From Bacteroidales bacterium (GTDB taxonomy: Bacteria > Bacteroidota > Bacteroidia > Bacteroidales > UBA1402): a stretch of 64,000 bases of DNA. Both the position numbers and the translations under genes were made by a program. Numbering within the stretch: position 1 is the first letter of the stretch; the number at the start of each line of letters is the position of its first letter. The DNA is taken from positions 24,997-88,996 of the forward strand of contig JAQVXI010000006.1 of NCBI GenBank assembly GCA_028709215.1, read 5' to 3'. Positions 30,243 to 40,676 of the stretch are shown here, piece by piece. The notes below the pieces were generated by a model. It was given only the letters and a program-made list of their open reading frames with translations. It searched no databases and had not been told where the DNA came from.

Positions 30243-31721
30243 ATGATCAATCGATTACGACAGTTAACCACCTTGTTATTTTTTCTTGCCACCTTCTTTG
30301 TCTTGAACAACTGTACAAACGAAGATGAACCGAAAACGACCATTCAAGTTTACGGTGTCCAATTTATACCAAACCTGATTGAGCAGGAAGGAAAAATAGC
30401 CGGTATTGATGCCGATTTGGCCGCTGAGGCCCTGCAACAGGCAGGGGTAAACGTTGAGATGAGCCTGTCTGAATCCTGGCAAAGTGCCTACAATGCCACT
30501 TTATCCGGCCCCAACAAAGCACTGATGTCAACGGCCTATACCCCCGAACGCAAAGATCTTTTCAAATGGGCAGGTCCAACGAGTCAGTCCATTTATGCCA
30601 TCTTTGAAAATGGCAACTCAGGGCATGTCTATCCTCTGCACATTGATGCCTGCAAACTGTTGCCCTCCATTGCCGTGGTCAGAAGCTGGATGGAAACAAC
30701 CACCCTTGAGGGGCTTGGATTTGAAAACTTGACCTACTACGACACCTATGATCAAGCCTTGACGGCCTTTATGGATGGTACCGTGCATTTTATCGCCAGC
30801 GACTTCTTCCATTTGGCCTTGTCGCTCCCTTCAGGGTATTTCATGGAACAGGTTCAGACCGTGACACGTTTCCGCACGGTGTACAATTACATCGCCTTTT
30901 CTAAAGACGTAAGCGATGCGGTAGTCAACCAAACGCAAAAGGCCATCGAAGCCATGATTAAGAATCAACGGTCCATTGCCATCATGAGAAAATATATACC
31001 AATTATGCCTTCCGATTACATGCCGGGAACCCTTCAGATTTATACAGAAGCCAGTCCACCCTTCAGCTATATGACAGGTCTGGATACAACACGTAAAGTG
31101 GAAGGCTCTTCTGTGGATATTGTGAACGAAATTCAGGCACGAACCGGGCATGTGAACAAAATCAACATGAGCCTTTGGATTGATGCTTACGCCATCGTGC
31201 AGTACTTGCCAAACAGCGCCATCTTTAACACCACCCGTACACCCGAACGCGAAAACCTGTTTCAATGGGTTGGACCGATTTCGACCAGCAGAAGCTATTT
31301 TTATACACTGGCGTCTTCCGGCTTGACCATTGAAACCATGGATCAGGCAAAAGCCCTGCAATCCATCGCCACCCCTGAGGACTGGTTTACCTATGATTAT
31401 CTGGTTAACAATGGTTTCAAAAACATTGTTGCCACTTCGCAAACATCCATGGAGGCGTTTGAGCAACTGCTGAACGGTGAGGTCCAGGCACTCCTGATGA
31501 CGGATTTGGATGTGAAATGGCTTGCCGATATCAGTGAAGTGCCCCTGAGCCATCTGACCCAACACATGCAAGCGTCCAATTTAAAGGATTACATCGCCTT
31601 TTCGCTCAATACACCAGCCAGTACGGTTGAGCAATGGCAACAACACCTGGATGCCATGAAAGCGGATGCAACCTTCAACACCATTTGGAATCGATGGTTC
31701 GAAGGGTCCCCGATGCCCTAA
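30243..31721 (+). CDS. Lipoprotein with two tandem SBP_bac_3 domains
   Basis: Lipobox-like LNNC; parallel motifs STAYTPERKDLFKWAGP and NTTRTPERENLFQWVGP. Confidence 0.75.
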   Translation: MINRLRQLTTLLFFLATFFVLNNCTNEDEPKTTIQVYGVQFIPNLIEQEGKIAGIDADLAAEALQQAGVNVEMSLSESWQSAYNATLSGPNKALMSTAYTPERKDLFKWAGPTSQSIYAIFENGNSGHVYPLHIDACKLLPSIAVVRSWMETTTLEGLGFENLTYYDTYDQALTAFMDGTVHFIASDFFHLALSLPSGYFMEQVQTVTRFRTVYNYIAFSKDVSDAVVNQTQKAIEAMIKNQRSIAIMRKYIPIMPSDYMPGTLQIYTEASPPFSYMTGLDTTRKVEGSSVDIVNEIQARTGHVNKINMSLWIDAYAIVQYLPNSAIFNTTRTPERENLFQWVGPISTSRSYFYTLASSGLTIETMDQAKALQSIATPEDWFTYDYLVNNGFKNIVATSQTSMEAFEQLLNGEVQALLMTDLDVKWLADISEVPLSHLTQHMQASNLKDYIAFSLNTPASTVEQWQQHLDAMKADATFNTIWNRWFEGSPMP

Positions 31722-31794
31722 AGGGGCAAGGTTTTGTTTAAGGCATCTTGAAAGTGATTTTTAAGGTGCCTTCTTTTTGTTGGCAGATATTGCT

Positions 31795-31802
31795 TATATT
31801 TG
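31795..31802 (+). promoter_or_regulatory. Bacteroidota -7 box TATATTTG upstream of GH3
   Basis: TAnnTTTG match in the intergenic gap. Confidence 0.45.
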
Positions 31803-31842
31803 TCCGGAAGAGAACCTTATTAAATCGAAAATACCGAACGTG

Positions 31843-34800
31843 ATGAAAAACCGAATCGCCCTGCTTTGCCTTATAAGCAGTTTTGCCTTGTTGTCTTTTG
31901 TAGCGAAAAGCGAGAATCATAATACCCCCATATACCTGAATACGGCATACTCTTTTAAGGAACGATCGGTTGATCTGGTTTCGAGAATGACTCTTGAGGA
32001 AAAACAAAGTCAATTGGGCAATACCATGCCGCCCATTCCCCGTTTGGGCGTGAAAAAATACGATGTGTGGGGCGAAGCACTGCATGGAGTGATGGGTCGA
32101 AACGATAACAGCGGTATGACAGCGACCTCTTTCCCCAATAGTATTGCTGTTGGATGTTCCTGGGATCCGGATCTTATCAAACGCGAAACGGATGTCATTG
32201 CCGATGAAGCCAGAGGTTTTAACTTCAACTACATCTTCACGCTAACCTACTGGTCGCCGGTCATTGAGCCAACCAGAGATCCGCGATGGGGGCGCACCGC
32301 CGAAACCTTTGGTGAAGACCCTTTTCTTGTTTCTAAAATCGGTAGTGCCTTTATTCGCGGACTCATGGGCGACGACCCAACGTACCTAAAAACAGTACCC
32401 TGCGGAAAGCATTTTTTTGCAAACAATACCGAGTTTAATCGACATTCTGGTAGTGCCGACATGGATGACCGAGATACGAGGGAGTTTTATCTTTACCCGT
32501 ATAAATATCTGATCCAAAAAGACAATCTTCCTTCAATTATGACCGCTTATAGTGCGGTCAATGGCATTCCTGTGTCTGCCAGTACATTTTATGTGGATTC
32601 CATTGCTCGTAGAACGTATGGGATGGATGGATACGTAACCGGCGATTGCGGAGCGATCTCCGATCTCATCGGTGGTCATCATTTTGCGAAAAATGGCGAG
32701 GAAGCGACATCGATGGGGCTAATCTCCGGTGTTGACTGTGATTGTGGCAGCGTGTATCAAACCAATGCCATCGATGCGCTCAATCGGGGACTCATTACAG
32801 AAGCCGATATCGACAGAGCCTTAATTAATATTTTTACCATACGAATGCGATTGGGCGAATTTGACCCTCAGAACAAGGTGCCTTATGCCGGTATCAGACC
32901 AAGCATCATCAACGATCCATCGCACCACGCGCTTGCGCTTGAAATTGCCACGAAAACACCGGTTCTTCTGAAGAATGAGGCCCTTCCCAATACCAATAGA
33001 AAGGCATTGCCTCTGAATGCTGCTACCCTGAAGAAGATCGCCATTCTTGGATCGCAGGCAGACAAAATTGAATTGGGTGATTATTCGGGAGAAGTAGAAG
33101 CTGCCTATAAAGTAACTCCATTGGATGGACTCAAAACGTATATTGCAGAAAATAACCTGGCAATCGAATTGGTCACACGATCGGGCGGCAACACCTCAAA
33201 AAGAACGGATTTCTTCACCATGATTGGCTTTTCAACCATCACCAAAAGTGGCAACGAACAGACCTTTGATGCAACAAAATTTGATGCGTCATCCGGTGGT
33301 CTAATTACTTCGGCAAGATTTGGCGGGGTATCCGTGATGGGTATTAAAGATGGTGACTGGACAGCCTATCATAACGTGGATATCACCGACGTAGATTCGA
33401 TTCGATTCAATATGACGGTTTCAGGACTGGGTGGAACCATCGAAGTGCGTGTGGGTTCTGTCAACGGCAACATTCTTGCTTCTCAAACAATTGCCAATAC
33501 GCAACAAGGTCGGGGTGGTTTTGGCCGATCAAGACAGGTCCCGGTCAAAATCAATACATTGGGCATCACCGGCAACCAAACCCTTGTTTTTGTTTACCGC
33601 GAAGCAGAAGTGCCTTCCATTGATCAAGAAATCATCGATTTGGCAGCCACTTCGGATGCAGCCATTTTATTTGTTGGCACCGATCAGTCCACCGGACGGG
33701 AAGAATCTGACCGATTCTCATTAAAACTGCCCGGCAATCAGAACGAGCTCATTGAAGCCGTCGCTGCTGTGAATGCCCATACCATTCTGGTGATTCAGGG
33801 TATGGGTATGGTTGAAGTGGAGGCCTTCAAAAACAATCCGAACATTAAAGGGATCCTCTTTACCGGGTACAATGGTCAAGCACAGGGAGCAGCCATGGCA
33901 AAAATTCTCTTTGGTGAAGTAAACCCTGGAGGCAAAACCAGTGTAACCTGGTATAAATCGCTCAGCGATCTTCCCGATTTTAACGACTATACGTTAAGGA
34001 GTGGACGTGGCAAGAATGGAAGAACGTATATGTATTTCAACAAAGATGTATCCTACGAATTTGGTTATGGCTTGTCGTATACCACGTTTGCGTATAGCAA
34101 TTTTACGATTTGTAAAAAAAGCATCACACCCAACGATTTAATCACTCTAACGGTTGATGTTAAAAATACAGGTGATGTGGATGGCGATGAAGTGGTGCAA
34201 GTCTATGTAAAAACGCCGGAAAGCCCGGCTTCTCTTGAACGCCCCATTAAACGATTGAAGGGTTTCAAACGCGTGACGATCCCACGTGGACAAACAAGAA
34301 CCGTTTCAATCGATGTGGATTGTTCGGATCTTTGGTTCTGGGATATCGAAAACAAACGGATTACGTTCGATCAGGGTACCTATGTGTTCGAGATTGGCGC
34401 TTCATCCAAAGACATAAAAGGACAGGTTACAGCAACGATGCGTGGGGCATACAAAACGGTTTTATCGACCGTTGTTGCGGCAGGTGATCAATCCGTCTTA
34501 AGACCAGGGGAAACCTTGCAGACGAATGTGTCCGCTTCGATGTCCGACGATCGTTTTTATGATATAAAAAAGGCTACGGTTCGCTACAAGAGCAACAACG
34601 TTCAGGTTGCAGATGTAGATTCGGAGGGCAACGTAACGGCCAACCGCCCCGGTGTGGCAACCATCTTTGCGTATGTAACGGTTGACGGTGTTACGAAATC
34701 AAGTAGTTATCCGGTCAAAGTGATGCCTGACCTTACTCCAGGATCCATTCAAGTGGGAGGGAAGGAAATGAAGGATTTCGACAAAGACGTGAAAGCATAC

Positions 34801-35667
34801 AGTTTTCTTCTCAAGAAGAATGCAGCGCTTCCTGTGATTACTGCGACTGCATTGAGCGCTGAGATTGTAGTGGATGTGGCGCAGGCAAACGGAATACCGG
34901 GTACGACCATCGTCACCTTTGTGGATGAGATGACCTTTGAAAAGAATACGTATTATTTTAATTTTGACGTTCAGTCCGTCAGTGATGAATTTCTTGAAAA
35001 TTCAGTGGGCAAACAATGGCAATGGATAAGAGAAAATAAGGCGACCTACAATTTGTCTGAAAATCCGGGTATGCTTACGATGACCAGTGAAGTCGGTGAT
35101 GTGTCTGAAGCGAGCAACAATGCAAAAAACATACTGTTGCAAAGTGCAAACAACGATTGGGTGATCGAAACCGAATTGTTCTTTTCGCGTACGCCCTCTC
35201 AGCCTGAAAACGCAGGGATATTGGCTTTGCAGGACGAAAATAACTTTGTAAAACTGATGCTGAGAGCCGTTACGAAAACGACCAATCAACGAAGGAATCA
35301 AAATGGAGCACTGCAAATACAACCGGGGACAATTGATCTCATTGTAGAAGAAAACGGCATCGCTATGTCGGCAGCCTCCTTTAATGTTCCAAAAGAAATC
35401 ACCGGAACCGATCCCTTGGTACTTAAATTGGAGAAAAAGGGAAGCCGATACACTGCCTACTACGCGCTCGATGGTGGTCTCTTCAACGAATTGGGTGTCG
35501 CCGATGTGCTACTAAAGGACATCAAGGCAGGCTTGATTGCATGCGATGGGGTGATAATAACGAGTATGAAAAACGTGTATTACTTCAACCCGGATGTGAC
35601 CAAGTTAGACACACCCTTTGATGTTTCCTTCAACTATTTCCGTATTACAAACAGTGGACGAAAGTAA
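31843..35667 (+). CDS. Glycoside hydrolase family 3 (beta-xylosidase/glucosidase-like) with C-terminal Ig-like modules
   Basis: PRWGRTAETFGEDPFLVSKIGSAFIRGLMGD; GYVTGDCGAI; VDCDCGSVY; YEFGYGLSYTTF fibronectin-like domain. Confidence 0.92.
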   Translation: MKNRIALLCLISSFALLSFVAKSENHNTPIYLNTAYSFKERSVDLVSRMTLEEKQSQLGNTMPPIPRLGVKKYDVWGEALHGVMGRNDNSGMTATSFPNSIAVGCSWDPDLIKRETDVIADEARGFNFNYIFTLTYWSPVIEPTRDPRWGRTAETFGEDPFLVSKIGSAFIRGLMGDDPTYLKTVPCGKHFFANNTEFNRHSGSADMDDRDTREFYLYPYKYLIQKDNLPSIMTAYSAVNGIPVSASTFYVDSIARRTYGMDGYVTGDCGAISDLIGGHHFAKNGEEATSMGLISGVDCDCGSVYQTNAIDALNRGLITEADIDRALINIFTIRMRLGEFDPQNKVPYAGIRPSIINDPSHHALALEIATKTPVLLKNEALPNTNRKALPLNAATLKKIAILGSQADKIELGDYSGEVEAAYKVTPLDGLKTYIAENNLAIELVTRSGGNTSKRTDFFTMIGFSTITKSGNEQTFDATKFDASSGGLITSARFGGVSVMGIKDGDWTAYHNVDITDVDSIRFNMTVSGLGGTIEVRVGSVNGNILASQTIANTQQGRGGFGRSRQVPVKINTLGITGNQTLVFVYREAEVPSIDQEIIDLAATSDAAILFVGTDQSTGREESDRFSLKLPGNQNELIEAVAAVNAHTILVIQGMGMVEVEAFKNNPNIKGILFTGYNGQAQGAAMAKILFGEVNPGGKTSVTWYKSLSDLPDFNDYTLRSGRGKNGRTYMYFNKDVSYEFGYGLSYTTFAYSNFTICKKSITPNDLITLTVDVKNTGDVDGDEVVQVYVKTPESPASLERPIKRLKGFKRVTIPRGQTRTVSIDVDCSDLWFWDIENKRITFDQGTYVFEIGASSKDIKGQVTATMRGAYKTVLSTVVAAGDQSVLRPGETLQTNVSASMSDDRFYDIKKATVRYKSNNVQVADVDSEGNVTANRPGVATIFAYVTVDGVTKSSSYPVKVMPDLTPGSIQVGGKEMKDFDKDVKAYSFLLKKNAALPVITATALSAEIVVDVAQANGIPGTTIVTFVDEMTFEKNTYYFNFDVQSVSDEFLENSVGKQWQWIRENKATYNLSENPGMLTMTSEVGDVSEASNNAKNILLQSANNDWVIETELFFSRTPSQPENAGILALQDENNFVKLMLRAVTKTTNQRRNQNGALQIQPGTIDLIVEENGIAMSAASFNVPKEITGTDPLVLKLEKKGSRYTAYYALDGGLFNELGVADVLLKDIKAGLIACDGVIITSMKNVYYFNPDVTKLDTPFDVSFNYFRITNSGRK
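35627..35652 (+). repeat. 26-bp direct repeat, copy 1 (inside GH3 3' end)
   Basis: ccttcaactatttccgtattacaaac, identical at 37733-37758. Confidence 0.85.
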
Positions 35668-35669
35668 AC

Positions 35670-36120
35670 CTACACATTCAACTTGTCATCATCAATATTA
35701 AATAGCTTCCTGTAATTCGGATATTTTGCTGTACTTTTAAGGAAAGAGTTAGACTTTCCATTGTAAATACAGTTTCTGATTTCCTGATTATTAAGCTTTG
35801 ACCCCCCTGAATTCAACCTGTGAAAGATTGTGAATAGGTAGTCCATGTGAGTCTTCTTTTCATAATCACATCTTATATACCGTAATGGGAATAGTAAGAT
35901 TTTCAACCCGTTCATAAATGGTCTTATTTTTTGACTTGATAGCAGAAACTGTTTTACCGGATATTTTAGGTTCTATATCTTCTGACTCTGATAATTGATA
36001 TTCATCATTTGTTAGGAAATTCAGTCGGTGGAACTTCTGCTTGGTCGTCTTCCCATGAAGTCAGATCTTCAACTGGTTTTATATTTTCGTCAAATGGATA
36101 TATTTATTCTTGTGTCATTT
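35670..36120 (-). pseudogene. DUF262 (GmrSD-like) gene remnant, multiply frameshifted
   Basis: Minus-strand fragments IYPFDENIKPVEDLTSWEDDQAEVP*, SGKTVSAIKSKNKTIYERVENLTIPI*, MDYLFTIFHRLNSGGSKLNNQEIRNCIYNGK in different frames. Confidence 0.65.
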
Positions 36121-36297
36121 TACACTTTATTTTATATTGATTTTTTGTCCTTTAGTATGAGGCATATTGTACGGAAATAAATTTGGTTATCGATTACGGG
36201 TTGCTTTCCTGTCGAGCCACACAAAGGTTGTTGCGGACTGAGAATTCCGCGATCAGCATGGATTCGGCAATTATTATAAATGTTATGTTGAACTAAG

Positions 36298-36320
36298 CCC
36301 GCCCCCGCGGGTCGCATTTT
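36298..36320 (+). terminator. Hairpin CCCGC-CCCC-GCGGG followed by a T-run; orphan terminator-like
   Basis: gcccgcccccgcgggtcgcatttttt with no intact upstream + strand gene. Confidence 0.35.
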
Positions 36321-36507
36321 TTAAACGTTTTCCAAAAGTACCCGATTTTCCTCATATCATCGCGTTGGGTTCTTTCGGATGATATCAACGAGAATCTGGT
36401 GGCATTAGCCAGGGAGCCGCGTTCATCTTCGCACGCAGTACGTTCAATGGGGTACGTTACTCAGAACCAAAATATCGTTCTTTTTTGGTTGTTTCAAATG
36501 CAATAGC

Positions 36508-36515
36508 TATATTTG
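36508..36515 (+). promoter_or_regulatory. Bacteroidota -7 box TATATTTG upstream of the DUF4143 ATPase
   Basis: TAnnTTTG match ~27 bp before ATG 36542. Confidence 0.45.
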
Positions 36516-36541
36516 TGCAAAATAGAAATTGTATTTATGAT

Positions 36542-37705
36542 ATGCAAAAAATGATTGATAGAAATATTGAAGCGTTTGTAAAAGAGAATCTAAGCATATT
36601 TCCTGCGGTTGCCATTTTAGGCCCAAGGCAATGCGGAAAGTCCACCTTGGTGAAAATGCTCTATCAAAATTCAGATGCCTATCTATATTTAGACCTTCAG
36701 AATTTGGATGACCTGAATAAGCTGAGAGAACCTATGTTATTCTTCCAAGCGAATCCGGATGTGACAATATGCTTGGACGAGATTCAGTTAGTACCGGAAC
36801 TTTTTTCTGTATTGCGAAGTGAGATAGATCGTAACCGTCGTCCAGGGCGATTCATTTTGCTTGGTTCTGCTTCTCAAGACCTTATACAGAAAACGTCAGA
36901 ATCGTTGGCCGGAAGAGTCGGACTTATTGAACTTACTCCGTTTACGATTGAAGAGGTTGAACAGAATGCAAATTTTGAGTTGAATACGTTATGGTTTCGC
37001 GGAGGGTATCCTGATAGTTATCTTGCATTTTCAGATCAGGGGAGCATACTTTGGAGAGAAAATTTCCTTCGAACATATGTGGAACGGGATATTCCACAAC
37101 TCGGATTTAAAATTCCGGCATTGCAACTTCGTCGCTTGCTGACTATGTGTGCACATAATCAAGGGCAACTTTTTAATTCGTCCAAATTGGGAGAATCGTT
37201 AGGTGTAACCTATCAAACGATTCGCCGATATATCGACTTAATGGAGCAAACCTTTATTGTCCGTTCATTATCACCCTATGAGAAGAATGTTAAGAAGCGT
37301 TTGGTGAAATCTCCCAAGATTTATGTACGGGATAGCGGGTTATTACATCGACTGCTGCAGGTAGATGATTTCAATTCTCTAATGGGTAACCCTGTTTTTG
37401 GGTCATCTTGGGAAGGATTTGTAATTGAAAATATTATTTCTTCATTGAAAGATTGCAAGTTTTCTTTTTACCGTAGTGCTACAGGGGATGAGTTAGATTT
37501 GCTTATTGAGAGTGGTTCCCGAATGATAGCAGTAGAATGCAAAGCCTCATCGGCACCACAGGTCACCAAAGGCTTTTGGAGTTCTATAGAAACCATTAAG
37601 CCGGATAAAACATATATTGTTTCTCCCGTATCAGCCTCTTATCCATATAAAAAGGATGTGGAAGTTTGCGGGTTGAGTGACTTCTTGAAAAAGGTGGGAA
37701 GGTAA
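36542..37705 (+). CDS. ATP-binding protein, AAA + DUF4143
   Basis: AILGPRQCGKSTLVKMLY Walker A; TICLDEIQLVPELF Walker B; C-terminal nuclease-like DELDLLIESGSRMIAVECKAS. Confidence 0.9.
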   Translation: MQKMIDRNIEAFVKENLSIFPAVAILGPRQCGKSTLVKMLYQNSDAYLYLDLQNLDDLNKLREPMLFFQANPDVTICLDEIQLVPELFSVLRSEIDRNRRPGRFILLGSASQDLIQKTSESLAGRVGLIELTPFTIEEVEQNANFELNTLWFRGGYPDSYLAFSDQGSILWRENFLRTYVERDIPQLGFKIPALQLRRLLTMCAHNQGQLFNSSKLGESLGVTYQTIRRYIDLMEQTFIVRSLSPYEKNVKKRLVKSPKIYVRDSGLLHRLLQVDDFNSLMGNPVFGSSWEGFVIENIISSLKDCKFSFYRSATGDELDLLIESGSRMIAVECKASSAPQVTKGFWSSIETIKPDKTYIVSPVSASYPYKKDVEVCGLSDFLKKVGR

Positions 37706-37732
37706 AGAGCTACGGATAGATCCCATCCATAA

Positions 37733-37758
37733 CCTTCAACTATTTCCGTATTACAAAC
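37733..37758 (+). repeat. 26-bp direct repeat, copy 2
   Basis: ccttcaactatttccgtattacaaac, identical at 35627-35652. Confidence 0.85.
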
Positions 37759-37768
37759 CGTGGAAATG

Positions 37769-39508
37769 CTATCGCCAAATTTTTTGAAAAAGTACAGGAC
37801 GCTTCTGGAAATTCGCTTGAACAAAATATAGGCCCTTGGGGATGCTTTCTAAGTTGATCGAGTTGCCCCTTGAACGCAACACGACGGTTCCGGTTAGGTT
37901 GTAAAGGCATAACAACGGCATTTCGTCACAGTTTACCTGTAAAACATGTTGATCAGCATTATAGACAATCAAATCATCCTCGGTCGGGGTTTCGGGGAGT
38001 GCAGCCGCAATGCTGTCGTTGACATAGACCTGGCAGGAAAGGGAATGCGCATACATCGCATCGTATACTGTTATTTCCGATGATCCTTTCCTTATTGCCT
38101 CCACCCAACCCGAAGCATCAACGCTGGCGGAATAATCGTTGGACGATTGATAGTATACATCCTGAAACGTTGCGTTGATCGGGTACACCGTAGCCTTGAG
38201 TTTCACCCGTTGTCCGACGGTTAGATGGAGGGTGTCTGTTGAAAGAATCAGTCCCTCGACATGAATGAAGTTTTCTAAAGCAACCATGCGGCTCCATGCC
38301 GTAAGATGCAGTTGATCACGATGCACGTGAATAGGCTTCTGAAAACTGGTCGGCCATAACAGAGGATTGCCGGGTGCATTGAACATGTTTTGTTTGACAG
38401 CACTATAAGCGCTGTCAATTTGATATAGTACGTGTCCATATGCGGCAGAATTATACCGACTATCTCGTCCAAATACCAATGATTTGCCATTGACTTCCAC
38501 CATGTTGTTAAAATAGGAAGCCTTATTGGGTGTGATCTGAATTATACGGGCCGTATCTCCATCGTACACGAGAAGCTCCGAGGATCCGGTCACATCCGTA
38601 GGATTGCCAATCATCCACAACTGATCATGGATGACTGCGATGTCCGTAATGGTTGATAATGGCAATTGTGCCACTGTCTGACAGCCATTCAGCGAAGAAT
38701 TGGATGCAAACAAATACATCTTCCCGCCTGTCTCGTTGCTTTTGCCCGCGGCAAAATAAAATTGATTCTTCCAGACGACCTCATCCGTTTTGTTGATAAG
38801 ATAATAATCGTTACTCATGTCATTCAATGAAAAATGAGTTACAGGTACATCGGAGCCGTCTGTCGAATAATAATTGCTGTGATATGTCTGGTCAAAGGCC
38901 TCAAACCATAACCGCCCGCTATAAACAAAAAACTTCTGAGGATTTGAACTCTTCGGGTAGCCGGATGCGTTGGTCCCCGGATTCAGGTCGACGTAAATTC
39001 CGGGATTTTGCCCTGTCGCATCGCAATGCCATAATTCAGTACCGTTGTCAGCGGTATACTTCGTAAAAAACAACTGTCCTTCATGTAATTGGATACTTCT
39101 GTACGTATTGGCTATGGAGTCACAGATAAGCTGGACTTCATACGTGTTGATATTCAGCTTGTAGAGATCATACGTTGTATTGGTGAGTATCCAAAGGTGA
39201 TCTGCATCGAGCGAGTCGAGGCCGATGATGTGTGCGCCCTCTAAACCGGTGCTTTCCGTCGGTATTCGTTCAAAGCTTGTGCTGTCTGTGTTGAATCGAA
39301 ATAAGTAATTGCCTTCACTGGTATATCCGCTTATGTATAAATATTGTCCCAATCCAACCATGTCAGTAGTCGGTGTTACTGTTTTGTCGTTGTACTTCAT
39401 GGCAGCAGATCGAGCATAGTAATCGTAATTTGCCTGTGCTACGAGTGGAAACTGAAAAACGGCGATTGCTGGAAACAAAAGAATCATCAGTGCTTTGAAT
39501 GGTTTCAT
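37769..39508 (-). CDS. Secreted T9SS type A sorting-domain protein with Big_2 Ig-like domain
   Basis: Signal peptide; LTVGQRVKLKATVYPINATFQDVYYQSSNDYSASVDASGWVEAIRKGSSEITVY; C-terminal LLCLYNLTGTVVLRSRGNSINLESIPKGLYFVQ. Confidence 0.8.
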   Translation of the reverse strand: MKPFKALMILLFPAIAVFQFPLVAQANYDYYARSAAMKYNDKTVTPTTDMVGLGQYLYISGYTSEGNYLFRFNTDSTSFERIPTESTGLEGAHIIGLDSLDADHLWILTNTTYDLYKLNINTYEVQLICDSIANTYRSIQLHEGQLFFTKYTADNGTELWHCDATGQNPGIYVDLNPGTNASGYPKSSNPQKFFVYSGRLWFEAFDQTYHSNYYSTDGSDVPVTHFSLNDMSNDYYLINKTDEVVWKNQFYFAAGKSNETGGKMYLFASNSSLNGCQTVAQLPLSTITDIAVIHDQLWMIGNPTDVTGSSELLVYDGDTARIIQITPNKASYFNNMVEVNGKSLVFGRDSRYNSAAYGHVLYQIDSAYSAVKQNMFNAPGNPLLWPTSFQKPIHVHRDQLHLTAWSRMVALENFIHVEGLILSTDTLHLTVGQRVKLKATVYPINATFQDVYYQSSNDYSASVDASGWVEAIRKGSSEITVYDAMYAHSLSCQVYVNDSIAAALPETPTEDDLIVYNADQHVLQVNCDEMPLLCLYNLTGTVVLRSRGNSINLESIPKGLYFVQANFQKRPVLFQKIWR

Positions 39509-39590
39509 TTGATCATTTTAATACAAAAGAACCCCAATGAACGGATATTGATATGTAAAAAGGCGACAGAAAAAAAACGTCGTAGTTAAA

Positions 39591-40430
39591 TTAGAGTTCT
39601 AGCTTGAGCAAGGTCGAGGCAAAACTGTTTTTCATTGTCAGGTACTGTTTTGGAGGTAAACCGGAAAATAGGTGAAAGTCTTTGCTAAAATGTGCCATGT
39701 CATAATAAAAGCCGTTCAACTGTAAATCGCTCCATGTCATGTTTGGATTTTTATAGAGTAAACCGACAATAAATTTGTGTCTTAGTATTTGGCAAAATAA
39801 TTTGGGAGACAGGCCGATCACTTCATGAAAATAGCGTTGAAGGGTACGTCGGGAGACTGTTTTACCCAATAGGCTCCCATAGTCAATCAATCCGTTTTCC
39901 TGTTCGATCCTGTCAACAAGGGTATCAAAATAGTGATGCGCCTGGATCTCCGACTTTTGATGATGCAACAACAAGGTTTCAATGGCTACAATGCCGGCCT
40001 CTATCTTGTTTTCCTGCAAGAGCCCAACAATATGGTTAATCGCCTCTTCAGAAAAGAATAAGCGGCTTTCAATTCCGCTGTCCTTAAAAGCAGCCGGTGA
40101 TATGCCCAGCAAATTAAAAAGGCCGTAAGGTTTGAAATTGACACCCATTAATTTTGTCCCTTTTGCTGGGTGCAGCGTGATGTGTCGGCTACATTGTCCG
40201 ATAAAAACTGGTTGGGAGGTAAAATGACGATGTCTGTAAAAATTGTTTTTTTCTCCAAAATGAAATTGTAGCACCGGAAATCCCAGGGGTGGCACTTTTA
40301 CGCCCCTGTTCGGTGCATCCAAATCGCTGAAATCCAGTACTAAAAAATGTTTGATGTATGGGCTCAGTCGTTGGTTCTGTACCGGATAGATTCTTTCATG
40401 AATCATGTTTGTCTGTTTTATTGGAGTCAC
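39591..40430 (-). CDS. AraC-family transcriptional regulator
   Basis: GKTVSRRTLQRYFHEVIGLSPKLFCQILRHKFIV...YDMAHFSKDFHLFSGLPPKQYL. Confidence 0.87.
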   Translation of the reverse strand: MTPIKQTNMIHERIYPVQNQRLSPYIKHFLVLDFSDLDAPNRGVKVPPLGFPVLQFHFGEKNNFYRHRHFTSQPVFIGQCSRHITLHPAKGTKLMGVNFKPYGLFNLLGISPAAFKDSGIESRLFFSEEAINHIVGLLQENKIEAGIVAIETLLLHHQKSEIQAHHYFDTLVDRIEQENGLIDYGSLLGKTVSRRTLQRYFHEVIGLSPKLFCQILRHKFIVGLLYKNPNMTWSDLQLNGFYYDMAHFSKDFHLFSGLPPKQYLTMKNSFASTLLKLEL

Positions 40431-40676
40431 GCGATTGTTAAGTGAATTTACTCAAAAAACGTTGTCTTCCAAAAAAAATCTGGGTATTTTCTACGTAATG
40501 GATGTGGAAGAATCAACCGTAATAGCCCAGCTGATTTGAAACCGTTCGTTTCGATTTCTGACTCATAGATGATTTTGAAGGAAGTGTCGATGCAATACCG
40601 GGGGAGGTAGAATAAATTTTGTATTTTTTTTTAAATCGTCGACATTTGACTGATATATCATTTAAATTTGAGCATT

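Noticed and set aside
30831-31571. 246-aa minus ORF
   Set aside because: Antisense to the tandem SBP lipoprotein.
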